From Bordetella bronchialis (GTDB lineage Bacteria; Pseudomonadota; Gammaproteobacteria; Burkholderiales; Burkholderiaceae_B): 64,000 bases of DNA. The stretch lies in NCBI RefSeq assembly GCF_001676705.1, contig NZ_CP016170.1, forward strand, positions 1,860,001 to 1,924,000, in the 5' to 3' direction. The position numbers were made by a program, and so were the translations under genes. Positions 16,850 to 25,959 of the stretch are shown here, one piece after another; within the stretch, counting starts at the first letter, position 1, and the number at the start of each line of letters is the position of its first letter. Under the pieces are notes generated by a model. It had not been told where the DNA came from, did no database searches, and saw nothing but the letters and a program-made list of their open reading frames with translations.

Positions 16850-17644
16850 ATGCTGACCGCCCACGATCTGCACATCACCTTCAACGCCGGCACGCCCATC
16901 GAAACCCGGGCGCTGCGGGGACTGTCGCTGCATATTCCCACGGGACAGTTCGTCACCGTCATCGGCTCGAACGGCGCCGGCAAGTCCACCTTCCTCAACG
17001 CCGTGTCGGGCGACCAGCCCATCGACAGCGGGCGCATCGAAATCGACGGCATCGACATGACGCGCCAGCCGACCTGGACACGGGCCGGATATGTCGCCCG
17101 CGTCTTCCAGGATCCCATGGCCGGCACCTGCGAAGAGCTCACCATCGAAGAAAACATGGCGCTGGCCCAGGCGCGCGGGGCGCGGCGCGGCCTGCGCCAT
17201 GCCGTCAAGCCCGCCATGCGGCAGGTCTTCCGCGAACGCCTGGCCACGCTGGGCCTGGGCCTGGAAAATCGCCTGGGCGACCGCATCGGCCTGTTGTCGG
17301 GCGGCCAGCGGCAGGCGGTCAGTCTGCTCATGGCGGCCCTGCAGCCTTCGCGCCTGCTGCTGCTGGACGAACACACGGCCGCGCTGGACCCGCGTACCGC
17401 CGATTTCGTGCTCGGCCTGACCGCCCGCATCGTCGCGGAAAGCCGCCTGACCACGCTCATGGTCACGCACAGCATGCGCCAGGCCCTGGATGTCGGCGAA
17501 CGTACCGTCATGCTGCACCAGGGCCAGGTCGTGCTCGATGTCTCCGGCCAGGAGCGCAAGGGCCTGACCGTGCCGGACCTGCTGGCCATGTTCGAACGCG
17601 TGCGGGGCGAAAAACTGTCCGACGACGCCCTGCTGCTGGGCTGA
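16850..17644 (+). CDS. ABC transporter ATP-binding protein, TrpZ-like
   Basis: A 264-residue ATPase that energises the importer. Walker A is GSNGAGKST (about residues 43-51), the signature is LSGGQRQAVSL, Walker B LLLLDEHTAALDP and the switch His lies in VTHSM. The DEHTA variant of the D-loop region is typical of this branch. It starts one base after the permease stop and ends 4 bp before the patatin gene, so all four genes may be one transcript. Confidence 0.92.
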   Translation: MLTAHDLHITFNAGTPIETRALRGLSLHIPTGQFVTVIGSNGAGKSTFLNAVSGDQPIDSGRIEIDGIDMTRQPTWTRAGYVARVFQDPMAGTCEELTIEENMALAQARGARRGLRHAVKPAMRQVFRERLATLGLGLENRLGDRIGLLSGGQRQAVSLLMAALQPSRLLLLDEHTAALDPRTADFVLGLTARIVAESRLTTLMVTHSMRQALDVGERTVMLHQGQVVLDVSGQERKGLTVPDLLAMFERVRGEKLSDDALLLG

Positions 17645-17648
17645 CGCC

Positions 17649-18755
17649 ATGGCCGCATCCAAGCGCGCGAAATGCGCATACGGCACCGTGGCGCTGGTGC
17701 TGCAGGGCGGCGGCGCGCTGGGTTCCTACCAGGCCGGCGTGTACGAGGGCGTGCACGAACACGGCCTGCGGCCGGACTGGGTGGCGGGTATTTCCATCGG
17801 CGCCATCAACGCCGCGATCATCGCCGGCTCGCCGGAAGACGAACGCGTGCAGCGCCTGCGCGGCTTCTGGGAAACCATCTGCCGCAGCTATGGCTACGAG
17901 GCGCTGCCCTGGGGCGAATGGATGAACGGCCGCCTGGCGGCGGCCTCGGCCCTGTTGCATGGACAGCCGGGTTTCTTCAAGCCGCGCGTTCCGCCGCCGT
18001 TCTGGCAGCAGGGCATCGCCGCCACCAGCTACTACGACACCACGCCGTTGCTTGAAACCTTGCGGACCTACGTCGATTTCCGCCTGCTGAACAGCGGGTC
18101 GGTGCGCGCCAGTTTCGGCGCGGTCAACGTCCGCACGGGCAATTTTTCGTATTTCGACAGCACGCAGATCGAGCTGACGCCGCATCACGTCATGGCGTCC
18201 GGCGCCTTGCCGCCCGGTTTTCCGCCCATCGAAATCGATGGCGAATACTACTGGGATGGCGGCCTGGTATCGAACACGCCGCTGTATTACGTGCTGTCGG
18301 CCAGTCCCATGCGCGACACACTGGCCTTCCAGGTGGATTTGTGGCCGGCGCGCGGCCCCTTGCCGACCAACATGGATGAAGTGGAAGAGCGCCGCAAGGA
18401 CATCCAGTATTCCAGCCGCACCCGGCTCGTCACCGATACGCTGAAGCGCAATATCAAGCTGCGCGAGGACCTGCAGCGCCTGCTGGCCCTGCTGCCGCCC
18501 GCCAGGCGCAATGCGCCGGAACTGGCGGAGATCCGCCGCGACGCGCTGATCCCGGCGATCAATGTCGTCAACATGGTCTACGACTCCAAGAACTACGAGC
18601 GCCACTCCAAGGATTACGAGTTCGGTACCGAGGCCATGCGCGACCATTGGGCTTCCGGCCTGACCGATATCCGCGCCACGCTGGCCCGGCCCGGCTTGCT
18701 GGACCTGCCGGGCGAAGGCCAGCGCTTCGTGACCCACGATATCCACCGGGCCTGA
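17649..18755 (+). CDS. Patatin-like phospholipase
   Basis: A 368-residue serine hydrolase. The glycine-rich oxyanion motif is QGGGALGSYQ (residues 19-28), the nucleophile Ser49 is in GISIG and the catalytic Asp203 in DGG, giving the Ser-Asp dyad of patatins. A C-terminal extension (about 250-368) matches the DUF3734-type region found in many proteobacterial patatins. No signal peptide is seen, so it is probably cytoplasmic or membrane-associated. It directly follows the ABC operon. Confidence 0.9.
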   Translation: MAASKRAKCAYGTVALVLQGGGALGSYQAGVYEGVHEHGLRPDWVAGISIGAINAAIIAGSPEDERVQRLRGFWETICRSYGYEALPWGEWMNGRLAAASALLHGQPGFFKPRVPPPFWQQGIAATSYYDTTPLLETLRTYVDFRLLNSGSVRASFGAVNVRTGNFSYFDSTQIELTPHHVMASGALPPGFPPIEIDGEYYWDGGLVSNTPLYYVLSASPMRDTLAFQVDLWPARGPLPTNMDEVEERRKDIQYSSRTRLVTDTLKRNIKLREDLQRLLALLPPARRNAPELAEIRRDALIPAINVVNMVYDSKNYERHSKDYEFGTEAMRDHWASGLTDIRATLARPGLLDLPGEGQRFVTHDIHRA

Positions 18756-18917
18756 ACAGGCCCTGCCGGCCGCGCCCCCGCGGGGCGCCGTTATGCGGCC
18801 AGATCGCCACCGCTTGTGCGGGATTGGTCTGAATTGACGCGCAATCGGGAAATGCCGGGAATCACAATGGTAGTTTTCGCTGCACATCGATCATCCTTCG
18901 CAACCTTGTGGAATGTC

Positions 18918-19871
18918 ATGGAATCGTGCAACGCAACCGACAATGCGCCGCTTTCGCTTGCCCTCTGGGAACCGGACGACGAAACCCGTAATCGCACCGT
19001 CCATCTGCTCGCCCGGCTGGGTTTTCACGTCCACGGCTGCCGCGACGCGGCGGGCTTGTTCCAGTGGCTGGATCTGCGCGATCCGGACCTGGTCCTGGTC
19101 GGCGCCAGCGCGCCGGTCAAGCAGGTGGTCGATGCCGTGCTGCCGCGCCTGAGCGCCCAGTACGGCGCGGGCATCCTGCTGCAGGCCCCCGACGCCGCGC
19201 AGCAGACCCGCCTGAACGCCTTGCAGGCAGGCGCCCACTTGTGCCTGGATCGCCGCTACGAGGCCACCGAACTGGCCGCGCTGTTGCGGGCGCAGGCGCG
19301 CCGCGCCAAGCGCCGGCGGCGCCGCCCCCTGTCCGCCGGCGCGCCAGCCGCCACGTCCGCCGTGGCGGCTGGCGCGGTGCCGTCCGGCCCCCTGGGGGCC
19401 GGCGCCGGCGCGCGGACGGCCGCGCCGGCCAACGCCGTGGGGCTGGTGGGCTCCGCCGACATCGCCGGGCTGATCGGCGCCGCGCCCGGCCGTCCCGGCG
19501 GCTACGCCCTGCATGGCGCGGCCGTGTCCGCGGCCGGCCTGGCTGGCCGGGATGCCGCTTCCCGCCCCCTGGCCGTCCGCGACCCCTGGCGCGTCCTGTA
19601 CCAGGGCTGGGTGCTGATCACCCCGGCCGGCAAGCGTATCCACCTGACCGGCACGGAGCGCGCCTGCTTCATTTGCCTGCTCGACAACCCCAAGCGCGAG
19701 TTGTCGCGTGCCGCCATGAGCGAATTCATGACCGCGACCAACCTGCGTTCGGTCAATGTGGCCATCAGCCGCCTGCGCAAGAAGGTGCATGAAAGCGGCG
19801 AACGCCTGCCGCTGCATACCGTCCATGGCATGGGATACGTGTTCGTCGGCGAACTGGTCACCCAGGAGTAG
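18918..19871 (+). CDS. Atypical response regulator without the phosphoacceptor Asp, OmpR-type DNA-binding domain
   Basis: About 317 residues. The N-terminal domain (1-120) has a receiver layout with acidic residues EPDDE at 18-22. Where phospho-Asp is expected the sequence is DLVLVGAS, so the site is Gly62, and the conserved Lys-Pro is Arg-Arg in LCLDRRYEATEL. A linker of about 95 residues rich in Ala, Gly and Arg follows. The C-terminal winged helix (about 225-315) ends with VNVAISRLRKKVHE and TVHGMGYVFVGE, as in OmpR/PhoB regulators. No kinase gene is adjacent. In-frame starts at 18816 and 18852 exist; I chose 18918 from domain alignment. Confidence 0.75.
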   Translation: MESCNATDNAPLSLALWEPDDETRNRTVHLLARLGFHVHGCRDAAGLFQWLDLRDPDLVLVGASAPVKQVVDAVLPRLSAQYGAGILLQAPDAAQQTRLNALQAGAHLCLDRRYEATELAALLRAQARRAKRRRRRPLSAGAPAATSAVAAGAVPSGPLGAGAGARTAAPANAVGLVGSADIAGLIGAAPGRPGGYALHGAAVSAAGLAGRDAASRPLAVRDPWRVLYQGWVLITPAGKRIHLTGTERACFICLLDNPKRELSRAAMSEFMTATNLRSVNVAISRLRKKVHESGERLPLHTVHGMGYVFVGELVTQE

Positions 19872-19970
19872 GGCGCGGTCCGGCGCGGCGCGATAATATC
19901 GTTCTGTTCCGTTTCCGGCCGCTCCGTATGGATGGGGTGGTGCGCCGGGACCCAGACGATATGCGATGCG

Positions 19971-20699
19971 ATGATAGACCTAGGCGTAAACATCGACCAC
20001 GTGGCCACGTTGCGGCAGCAACGGCATACCGATTATCCCGACCCCGTAGAGGCGGCGCTGCGTGCCGAGGATGCCGGCGCCGACGTGATCACCCTGCATC
20101 TGCGCGAAGACCGCCGCCATATCCAGGATGCGGACGTGCACCGGCTGCGGCCGCTGCTGCGCACCCGCATGAACCTTGAGTGCGCCATTACCAGGGAAAT
20201 GCTGGACATCGCCTGCGCCGTGCGGCCGCAGGACGTCTGCCTGGTCCCGGAAAAGCGCGCGGAGCTCACCACGGAGGGCGGCCTGGACGTGGCCGGCGCC
20301 CTGGCGGCCGTGACGGACGCCGTGTCGCAACTGCATGAGGCCGGCATCCGGGTGTCGCTGTTCATCGACCCTGACGCCGGGCAGATCGCCGCCGCGGCCC
20401 GGGCGGGTGCCCGGGTCATCGAGCTGCACACGGGCGCCTACGCGGAAAAAACCGGCGAGGCCGCACAGGCGGAGCTGGCGCGGATCCGTGGGGCGGTGGC
20501 CGAAGGCCTGCGCCACGGCCTGCAGGTCAACGCGGGGCACGGCCTGCACTATGGCAATGTCCAGCCAGTGGCGGCGCTGGACGGCGTCGCGGAACTGAAT
20601 ATCGGCCACGCCATCGTGGCGCGAGCGGTGTTCGACGGCTGGGAAAAGGCCGTGCGCGATATGAAAGCCTTGATGGTGCGGGCGCGCGCCGGCCAATGA
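19971..20699 (+). CDS. pdxJ: Pyridoxine 5'-phosphate synthase
   Basis: A 242-residue TIM-barrel enzyme that joins 3-amino-2-oxopropyl phosphate and deoxyxylulose 5-phosphate in vitamin B6 synthesis. The start [18 protein letters not shown], the [11 protein letters not shown] loop and [12 protein letters not shown] are family hallmarks. The stop overlaps the acpS start by four bases (ATGA), the usual pdxJ-acpS coupling. Confidence 0.97.
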   Translation: MIDLGVNIDHVATLRQQRHTDYPDPVEAALRAEDAGADVITLHLREDRRHIQDADVHRLRPLLRTRMNLECAITREMLDIACAVRPQDVCLVPEKRAELTTEGGLDVAGALAAVTDAVSQLHEAGIRVSLFIDPDAGQIAAAARAGARVIELHTGAYAEKTGEAAQAELARIRGAVAEGLRHGLQVNAGHGLHYGNVQPVAALDGVAELNIGHAIVARAVFDGWEKAVRDMKALMVRARAGQ

Positions 20700-21229
20700 C
20701 GCGGACCCCAGCCATGACCGCAGCGCCTTCATCGTCCAGCGCCCCGGCGCGGCAGGCCTCCGCGCCGACCGCGGACGCGGGTTCGCCGGGCATGGCCGCC
20801 GTCCAGCCGGGCGCTGACGGCATGCCATCCGCCATCGCCGGTATCGGCCTGGACCTGATCCGCATCGACCGGATAGAAAAGGCCCTGCAACGCCATGGCG
20901 ACCGTTTCGCCCGGAAAATCCTGGGCGAACAGGAGCTGGCCAAGTTCCACGCGCGGCGGGCACGGGACCCGCGCCGCGGCATCCGTTTCCTGGCCACGCG
21001 TTTCGCCGTGAAGGAAGCCTTTTCCAAGGCCGTCGGCCTGGGCATGCGCATGCCCATGACGTGGCGGCGGGTGCAGACCCTGAACGCGCCGGGCGGACGG
21101 CCCGTCCTGGTCCTGTCGCCGGAACTGCTGGCCTGGTATGCGCCACGCTATGGCGCCGCCCACGTCTCCCTGACCGACGAAACCGACATGGCCGCCGCCT
21201 ATGTGATCGTCGAACGCAAGGCAGCCTGA
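20696..21229 (+). CDS. acpS: Holo-[acyl-carrier-protein] synthase, extended N-terminus
   Basis: Transfers 4'-phosphopantetheine from CoA to acyl carrier protein. The core (from residue 43) has [13 protein letters not shown] with the magnesium-binding Asp, and [14 protein letters not shown]. The full frame is 177 residues; the first about 42 are Ala/Ser/Pro-rich and not part of the enzyme fold. The ATG at 20696 overlaps the pdxJ stop, which favours it by coupling; ATG 20822 would give the standard 135-residue enzyme. Confidence 0.93.
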   Translation: MTRTPAMTAAPSSSSAPARQASAPTADAGSPGMAAVQPGADGMPSAIAGIGLDLIRIDRIEKALQRHGDRFARKILGEQELAKFHARRARDPRRGIRFLATRFAVKEAFSKAVGLGMRMPMTWRRVQTLNAPGGRPVLVLSPELLAWYAPRYGAAHVSLTDETDMAAAYVIVERKAA

Positions 21230-21289
21230 GAAGGGCGGCGCTTCGATCCAACCCGGCGCCCGCGCGCCGGATCTTCACAAGAGATATTC

Positions 21290-22345
21290 ATGCCCCGCAA
21301 AAAGAACAAATCGCAGCTGCCCGGTCCCGTCATGGTCGACGTGGCCGGCCCGGAGCTGAGCAAGGAAGAAAAAAAGCGGCTGCGCCATCCCCTGGTGGGA
21401 GGCGTCATCCTGTTTGCCCGCAACTTCCAGGACAGGCAGACCCTGTGCGAGCTGACCGCGCGCATCCACAAGGTGCGCGACGAGCCCCTGCTGATCGCCG
21501 TGGACCATGAAGGCGGCCGGGTCCAGCGCTTTCGCACCGATGGCTTCACGCCCCTGCCGCCCATGCGCGGCCTGGGCAGGGTCTGGGATCGCGATCCGCT
21601 GCACGCGATGCGATTGGCCACGGAAACCGGCTACGTACTGGCGGCCGAACTGCGGGCCTGTGGCGTGGACATGAGCTTCACGCCGGTGCTGGACCTGGAT
21701 TACGGCGTCAGCAAGGTTATCGGCGACCGCGCCTTCCATCGCGATCCGCGCGTCGTGGCCATGCTGTCGCGGGCCCTCATACAGGGGCTGGCGCTGGCGG
21801 GCATGGCCTCCTGCGGCAAGCATTTTCCCGGACACGGTTTCGTCAGCGCCGATTCGCACCACGAAATCCCGGTGGATCCGCGCAGCCTGGAACGCATCCT
21901 GCGCGAGGACTCCGCCCCCTACGGCTGGCTGGGCGACCTGGTCCTGCCGTCGGTCATGCCCGCCCATGTCATCTATCCCAAGGTGGACGACAAGCCGGCC
22001 GGCTTCTCGCGCCGCTGGATCCAGGATATCCTTCGCGGCCGCATGGGCTACGATGGCGTGGTGTTCTCCGATGACCTCACCATGGAAGGCGCCTCGGTGG
22101 CCGGCGACATCCTGGCGCGCGCCCAGGCCGCCCTGGGCGCCGGCTGCGACATGGTGCTCGTATGCAACCGTCCGGACCTGGCCGATGAGCTGCTCGCGCG
22201 CCTGGAACACGAATCGCAGCCCGAATCCGTCGAACGTATCCGCCGCCTGATGCCGCGCCATCCGGCCGTGGACTGGAATGATCTGCAGGCCGACCGCCGT
22301 TACCAGCATGCCCGAAGGCTTCAATCTCAAATCGTTTCTGGCTGA
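21290..22345 (+). CDS. nagZ: Beta-N-acetylhexosaminidase of cell-wall recycling
   Basis: A 351-residue cytoplasmic GH3 enzyme that removes N-acetylglucosamine from anhydro-muropeptides. The catalytic loop KHFPGHG is at residues 177-183 and the nucleophile Asp lies in VFSDDLTM. A lysine-rich N-terminus replaces any signal peptide. It overlaps uvrC by 38 bp. Confidence 0.95.
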   Translation: MPRKKNKSQLPGPVMVDVAGPELSKEEKKRLRHPLVGGVILFARNFQDRQTLCELTARIHKVRDEPLLIAVDHEGGRVQRFRTDGFTPLPPMRGLGRVWDRDPLHAMRLATETGYVLAAELRACGVDMSFTPVLDLDYGVSKVIGDRAFHRDPRVVAMLSRALIQGLALAGMASCGKHFPGHGFVSADSHHEIPVDPRSLERILREDSAPYGWLGDLVLPSVMPAHVIYPKVDDKPAGFSRRWIQDILRGRMGYDGVVFSDDLTMEGASVAGDILARAQAALGAGCDMVLVCNRPDLADELLARLEHESQPESVERIRRLMPRHPAVDWNDLQADRRYQHARRLQSQIVSG

Positions 22346-24131
22346 CCTGCCGCATCTGCCGGGGGTCTACCGGCATATCGACGCCAACGGCGAGGTCATG
22401 TACGTCGGCAAGGCGCGCGACCTGAAAAAGCGCGTGTCTTCGTATTTCCAGAAAACGCTGACCAGCCCCCGCATCGCCCAGATGGTGGCCAAGGTCGCGC
22501 TGGTGGAGGTCACCGTCACGCGGTCCGAGGCCGAGGCCCTGATCCTGGAAAACAACCTGATCAAGAGCCTGCGGCCGCGCTACAACATCCTGTTCCGCGA
22601 CGACAAGTCCTACCCGTACCTGCTGATCACGGCGCACGAATGGCCGCGCATCGCCTACTACCGGGGTTCCACCAACAAGCCGGGGCAGTTCTTCGGGCCT
22701 TTTCCCAACGCCTGGGCGGTGCGTGAAACCATACAGATCCTGCAAAAGGTCTTTCGCCTGCGCACTTGCGAAGACACCGTCTTCGCCAACCGCTCGCGGC
22801 CCTGCCTGCTGCACCAGATCGGCCGCTGTTCCGCCCCCTGCGTGGGCGCGGTGCCGGCGCAGGAATACGCCAATGACGTGGCGCGCGCCGGCCGCTTCCT
22901 GAACGGGCAGGCCAAGGAGGTCATGCAGGATATCGAGGCCCGCATGCTGCGGGCATCCGAAGCCCTGGAGTTCGAGGCCGCCGCGGTGCTGCGCGACCAG
23001 ATGGGTTCGCTGGCGCGCGTGCTGCACCAGCAGACCATGGAAGACATGGGCGGCGAGGACTGCGACATCATCGCCGTCGCCATCGCCGGTGGCCGCGTCT
23101 GCGTGAACCTGGCGATGGTGCGCGGCGGGCGCCACCTGGGCGACAAGCCGTTCTTTCCCACCCACGCGGAAGGCGAGTCCGCCCCGGATGTCCTGGAGGC
23201 CTTCGTCGGCCAGCACTACACCGACAATCCGCTGCCGCCCATCCTGGTCTGCTCCCATGCCCCGCCGGATGACGATCTGATCGTCCTGCTGTCGGAACAG
23301 GCCGGAACGCGCAGCCGTGTGCTGACCCGCCCGCAAGGCGTGCGCCGCTCCTGGCTGGAACAGGCCACCCGCAATGCCGAGATGGCCCTGGCGCGTGCCT
23401 TGACCGAGTCCGGCGCACGCGCCGCCCGCACTCTGGCATTGGCCGAAACGCTGGACATGGAAACCGACGAGGCGGCGCTGGACGGCCTGCGCATCGAGTG
23501 TTTCGACATCAGCCATACGGCCGGTGAGGCCACCCAGGCGTCCTGCGTGGTGTTCGAGCATCACGAGATGCAGCCTTCGCTGTACCGGCGCTACAACATC
23601 GCCGGCATCACGCCGGGGGACGACTATGCGGCCATGCGCCAGGTGCTGACCCGCCGCTTCGCCAAGGTCGCCGATGGCGAGGCCCCGCTGCCCGGCCTGG
23701 TGCTCATCGACGGCGGCAAGGGGCAGGTGGAGATCGCCCGCCAGGTATTCGCCGAGCTCGGATTGGACGTGCACGTGCTGGTGGGCGTGGCCAAGGGGGA
23801 GGGCCGCAAGGTCGGCCTGGAGACCCTGGTTTTCGCCGACGAACGGCCACCGGTCGCCCTGGGGCCCGAGTCGGCCGCGCTGATGCTGATCGCCCAGATC
23901 CGCGACGAGGCCCACCGTTTCGCCATCACGGGGATGCGGGCCCGGCGCGCCAAGGCCCGTAACGTGTCAAGGCTGGAGGAAATCGAAGGCGTGGGCGCGC
24001 GCCGCCGCCAGCGCCTGCTGGCGCGCTTCGGCGGGTTTTCCGGGGTGTCGCGCGCCAGTATCGAGGACCTGGCCTCGGTGGATGGAATTTCGCAGGAATT
24101 GGCCGAACGGATCTACGACGCCTTGCATTGA
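22308..24131 (+). CDS. uvrC: Excinuclease ABC subunit C
   Basis: A 607-residue nucleotide-excision-repair endonuclease. The GIY-YIG domain is at the N-terminus (LPGVYRH to [11 protein letters not shown]), followed by four Cys residues around [15 protein letters not shown] that bind an iron-sulfur cluster in relatives. Next come a UVR motif (about 200-235), the RNase-H-like 5' nuclease domain ([22 protein letters not shown]) and helix-hairpin-helix motifs at the end ([13 protein letters not shown]). It incises both sides of a lesion with UvrAB. The start lies inside nagZ. Confidence 0.97.
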   Translation: MPEGFNLKSFLADLPHLPGVYRHIDANGEVMYVGKARDLKKRVSSYFQKTLTSPRIAQMVAKVALVEVTVTRSEAEALILENNLIKSLRPRYNILFRDDKSYPYLLITAHEWPRIAYYRGSTNKPGQFFGPFPNAWAVRETIQILQKVFRLRTCEDTVFANRSRPCLLHQIGRCSAPCVGAVPAQEYANDVARAGRFLNGQAKEVMQDIEARMLRASEALEFEAAAVLRDQMGSLARVLHQQTMEDMGGEDCDIIAVAIAGGRVCVNLAMVRGGRHLGDKPFFPTHAEGESAPDVLEAFVGQHYTDNPLPPILVCSHAPPDDDLIVLLSEQAGTRSRVLTRPQGVRRSWLEQATRNAEMALARALTESGARAARTLALAETLDMETDEAALDGLRIECFDISHTAGEATQASCVVFEHHEMQPSLYRRYNIAGITPGDDYAAMRQVLTRRFAKVADGEAPLPGLVLIDGGKGQVEIARQVFAELGLDVHVLVGVAKGEGRKVGLETLVFADERPPVALGPESAALMLIAQIRDEAHRFAITGMRARRAKARNVSRLEEIEGVGARRRQRLLARFGGFSGVSRASIEDLASVDGISQELAERIYDALH

Positions 24132-24143
24132 CCGGCCAGTATG

Positions 24144-24165
24144 ACAGCCCGGCGTCGCGGGCTGT
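24144..24165 (+). terminator. Hairpin between uvrC and pgsA
   Basis: ACAGCCCG / CGGGCTGT forms a perfect 8-bp stem with a 6-nt loop, followed by the T-poor TGTAGC. It may be a weak terminator or attenuator in the 52-bp gap. Confidence 0.35.
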
Positions 24166-24183
24166 TGTAGCATACGCGTCATC

Positions 24184-24756
24184 ATGCCTATCAACGTTCC
24201 CATCATTCTGACGTGGCTGCGCATCGCCATGATCCCGCTGGTCGTCGGGCTTTTCTACCTGCCTGCCAGCTGGCTGGCCGAGCCCAACCGCGACATGCTG
24301 GCGGCCGCGGCCTTCGTCATCGCGGCGCTGACCGACTGGTTCGACGGCTGGCTGGCCCGCAAGTGGAACCAGACTTCGGCCTTCGGCGCCTTCCTGGATC
24401 CGGTGGCGGACAAACTGATGGTCAGCGCTGCGCTGCTGGTCCTGCTGGACCTGGGGCGGGTCGACGCCTTTATCTCGCTGGTCATCATCGGCCGCGAGAT
24501 CACGATTTCGGCGTTGCGGGAATGGATGGCCAAGATAGGCGCCAGCGCCAGCGTGGCGGTGCACCGCCTGGGCAAGTTCAAGACCGCTGCCCAGATGGTG
24601 GCCATTCCCTGCCTGCTGTACTGGCAGCCCATCCACGGCGTCAGCACCCGTGTGCTGGGCAGCATCCTGATCCTGGTGGCGGCCGTGCTGACGGTATGGT
24701 CCATGCTGTACTACCTGCAGCGCGCCTGGCCCGCCATCCGCGAAAAAAGCCTATGA
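24184..24756 (+). CDS. pgsA: CDP-diacylglycerol-glycerol-3-phosphate 3-phosphatidyltransferase
   Basis: A 190-residue membrane enzyme that makes phosphatidylglycerol phosphate. The CDP-alcohol phosphotransferase signature D-x2-D-G-x2-A-R-x8-G-x3-D-x3-D is complete (DWFDGWLAR ... GAFLDPVADK). About five or six transmembrane helices are visible. Its place after uvrC is conserved in proteobacteria. The stop overlaps the next start (ATGA). Confidence 0.96.
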   Translation: MPINVPIILTWLRIAMIPLVVGLFYLPASWLAEPNRDMLAAAAFVIAALTDWFDGWLARKWNQTSAFGAFLDPVADKLMVSAALLVLLDLGRVDAFISLVIIGREITISALREWMAKIGASASVAVHRLGKFKTAAQMVAIPCLLYWQPIHGVSTRVLGSILILVAAVLTVWSMLYYLQRAWPAIREKSL

Positions 24757-25844
24757 GCATCCGTTCCGTTTCCGCCATCCCGCTGTCCATGCCCTTCGAG
24801 ATCGGCGGGCCCAAGCCCCTGCTGGCGGGCAAGCCGCGCGAAATGGAGATGCTGCTTATCCGGGTGGAAACGGACCAGGGACTGGTCGGCTGGGGCGAGG
24901 CCTTCGGCTTCGCCGTATGGCCCGCCACCAAGGCCGCCATCGAGGCCCTGGTGGCGCCCATGGCGGTCGGCCGCGACGAAGCCGACATCGCCGGCATCAT
25001 GAACGACCTGTCGCGGAAATTCCACCTGTTGGGGCGCTCCGGCCCCGTCATGTATGCGCTGTCGGGGCTCGATATCGCGCTGTGGGACCTGGCCGGCAAG
25101 GCCGCCGGCAAGCCGGTGGCCGAACTGCTGGGCGGCCGCCGCCGCGACAGCGTGCCGGCCTACGCGAGCCTGATGCGTTACACCGATCCGGACATCGTGG
25201 CGCGCAATGCGGCGCGCGCGGTGGGCGAGGGCTACACCACCATCAAGCTGCACGAAACCGGCGTGGAGCAGGTCCGCCGCGCGCGCGAGGCCATCGGCTC
25301 CGGCATCCGGCTGACCGTCGATACCAATTGCCCCTGGACGGCGGACGAGGCCATCTCCATGGCCCGCCAGATGCGCGGCCTGGACCTGCTCTGGCTGGAA
25401 GAACCGGTCTTCCCGCCCGAGGACCATGCCAGCCTGGCGCGGGTACGCCGCGAGGCCCCGGTGCCGACCGCCGCCGGAGAGAACGCCGCGGGCTACCTGG
25501 AGTTCCAGGCCATGTTCCAGGCGGGCGCCGTGGATTACGCACAGCCCAGCGCCACCAAGGTGGGTGGAATCAGCGAGCTGCTGCGCATCGCCGGCCTGGC
25601 GCGGCAATATGGCGTGAAGCTCGCGCCGCATTCCCCTTATGTCGGCCCGGGCCTGCTTGCCACCGTTCATGTGCTGGCCGCCCTGGAAGAAGACATCGAG
25701 CTCGAATACTGCTACTGCACCATAGACGTCAACCCGCTGGGCGATGCCGTGCTGGCCGCCGGCGGGCGGGTCGCGGTGCCGCGCGGTCCCGGCCTGGGCC
25801 GCGATCCCGATATGGCCCTGGTGGAGAAGTGCGCCGTCCGGTGA
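24753..25844 (+). CDS. Mandelate racemase/muconate lactonizing enzyme family protein
   Basis: A 363-residue enolase-superfamily enzyme with an N-terminal capping domain and a TIM barrel. Metal ligands are visible as Asp in VDTNCPW, Glu in WLEEPV and Glu in AAGENAAG; TIKLHETG supplies the catalytic Lys-x-x region, and SATKVGGISELL follows. This pattern fits acid-sugar dehydratases or racemases of the MR subgroup, not dipeptide epimerases, but the substrate is unknown. It overlaps pgsA by four bases, an odd coupling, and precedes a Bug receptor that may import its substrate. Confidence 0.88.
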   Translation: MSIRSVSAIPLSMPFEIGGPKPLLAGKPREMEMLLIRVETDQGLVGWGEAFGFAVWPATKAAIEALVAPMAVGRDEADIAGIMNDLSRKFHLLGRSGPVMYALSGLDIALWDLAGKAAGKPVAELLGGRRRDSVPAYASLMRYTDPDIVARNAARAVGEGYTTIKLHETGVEQVRRAREAIGSGIRLTVDTNCPWTADEAISMARQMRGLDLLWLEEPVFPPEDHASLARVRREAPVPTAAGENAAGYLEFQAMFQAGAVDYAQPSATKVGGISELLRIAGLARQYGVKLAPHSPYVGPGLLATVHVLAALEEDIELEYCYCTIDVNPLGDAVLAAGGRVAVPRGPGLGRDPDMALVEKCAVR

Positions 25845-25850
25845 TGCGGC

Positions 25851-25883
25851 CGCCGCACTGTCCGCCTGCTGGACAGTGCGGCG
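25851..25883 (+). terminator. Long hairpin after the enolase-superfamily gene
   Basis: CGCCGCACTGTCC / GGACAGTGCGGCG is a perfect 13-bp stem with a 7-nt loop, 6 bp after the stop codon. There is no T tract, so it could be a terminator, an mRNA stabiliser, or an attenuator between the enzyme and the Bug receptor. Confidence 0.5.
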
Positions 25884-25959
25884 CCTGCCGTCTTGCGCGC
25901 CGGCGCGTAAACGCCAACACTCCACGGACAAGAATTCAAGCAGACCGTTAGGAGACATC

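Noticed and set aside
14956..17679. 907-codon minus-strand open frame
   Set aside because: It covers the antisense of three well-supported transporter genes and has His/Gln/Arg-rich sequence typical of GC-rich antisense frames.
24757..24900. tRNA genes after pgsA
   Set aside because: tRNA genes often follow pgsA in proteobacteria, but here the next gene overlaps pgsA and no cloverleaf is visible.
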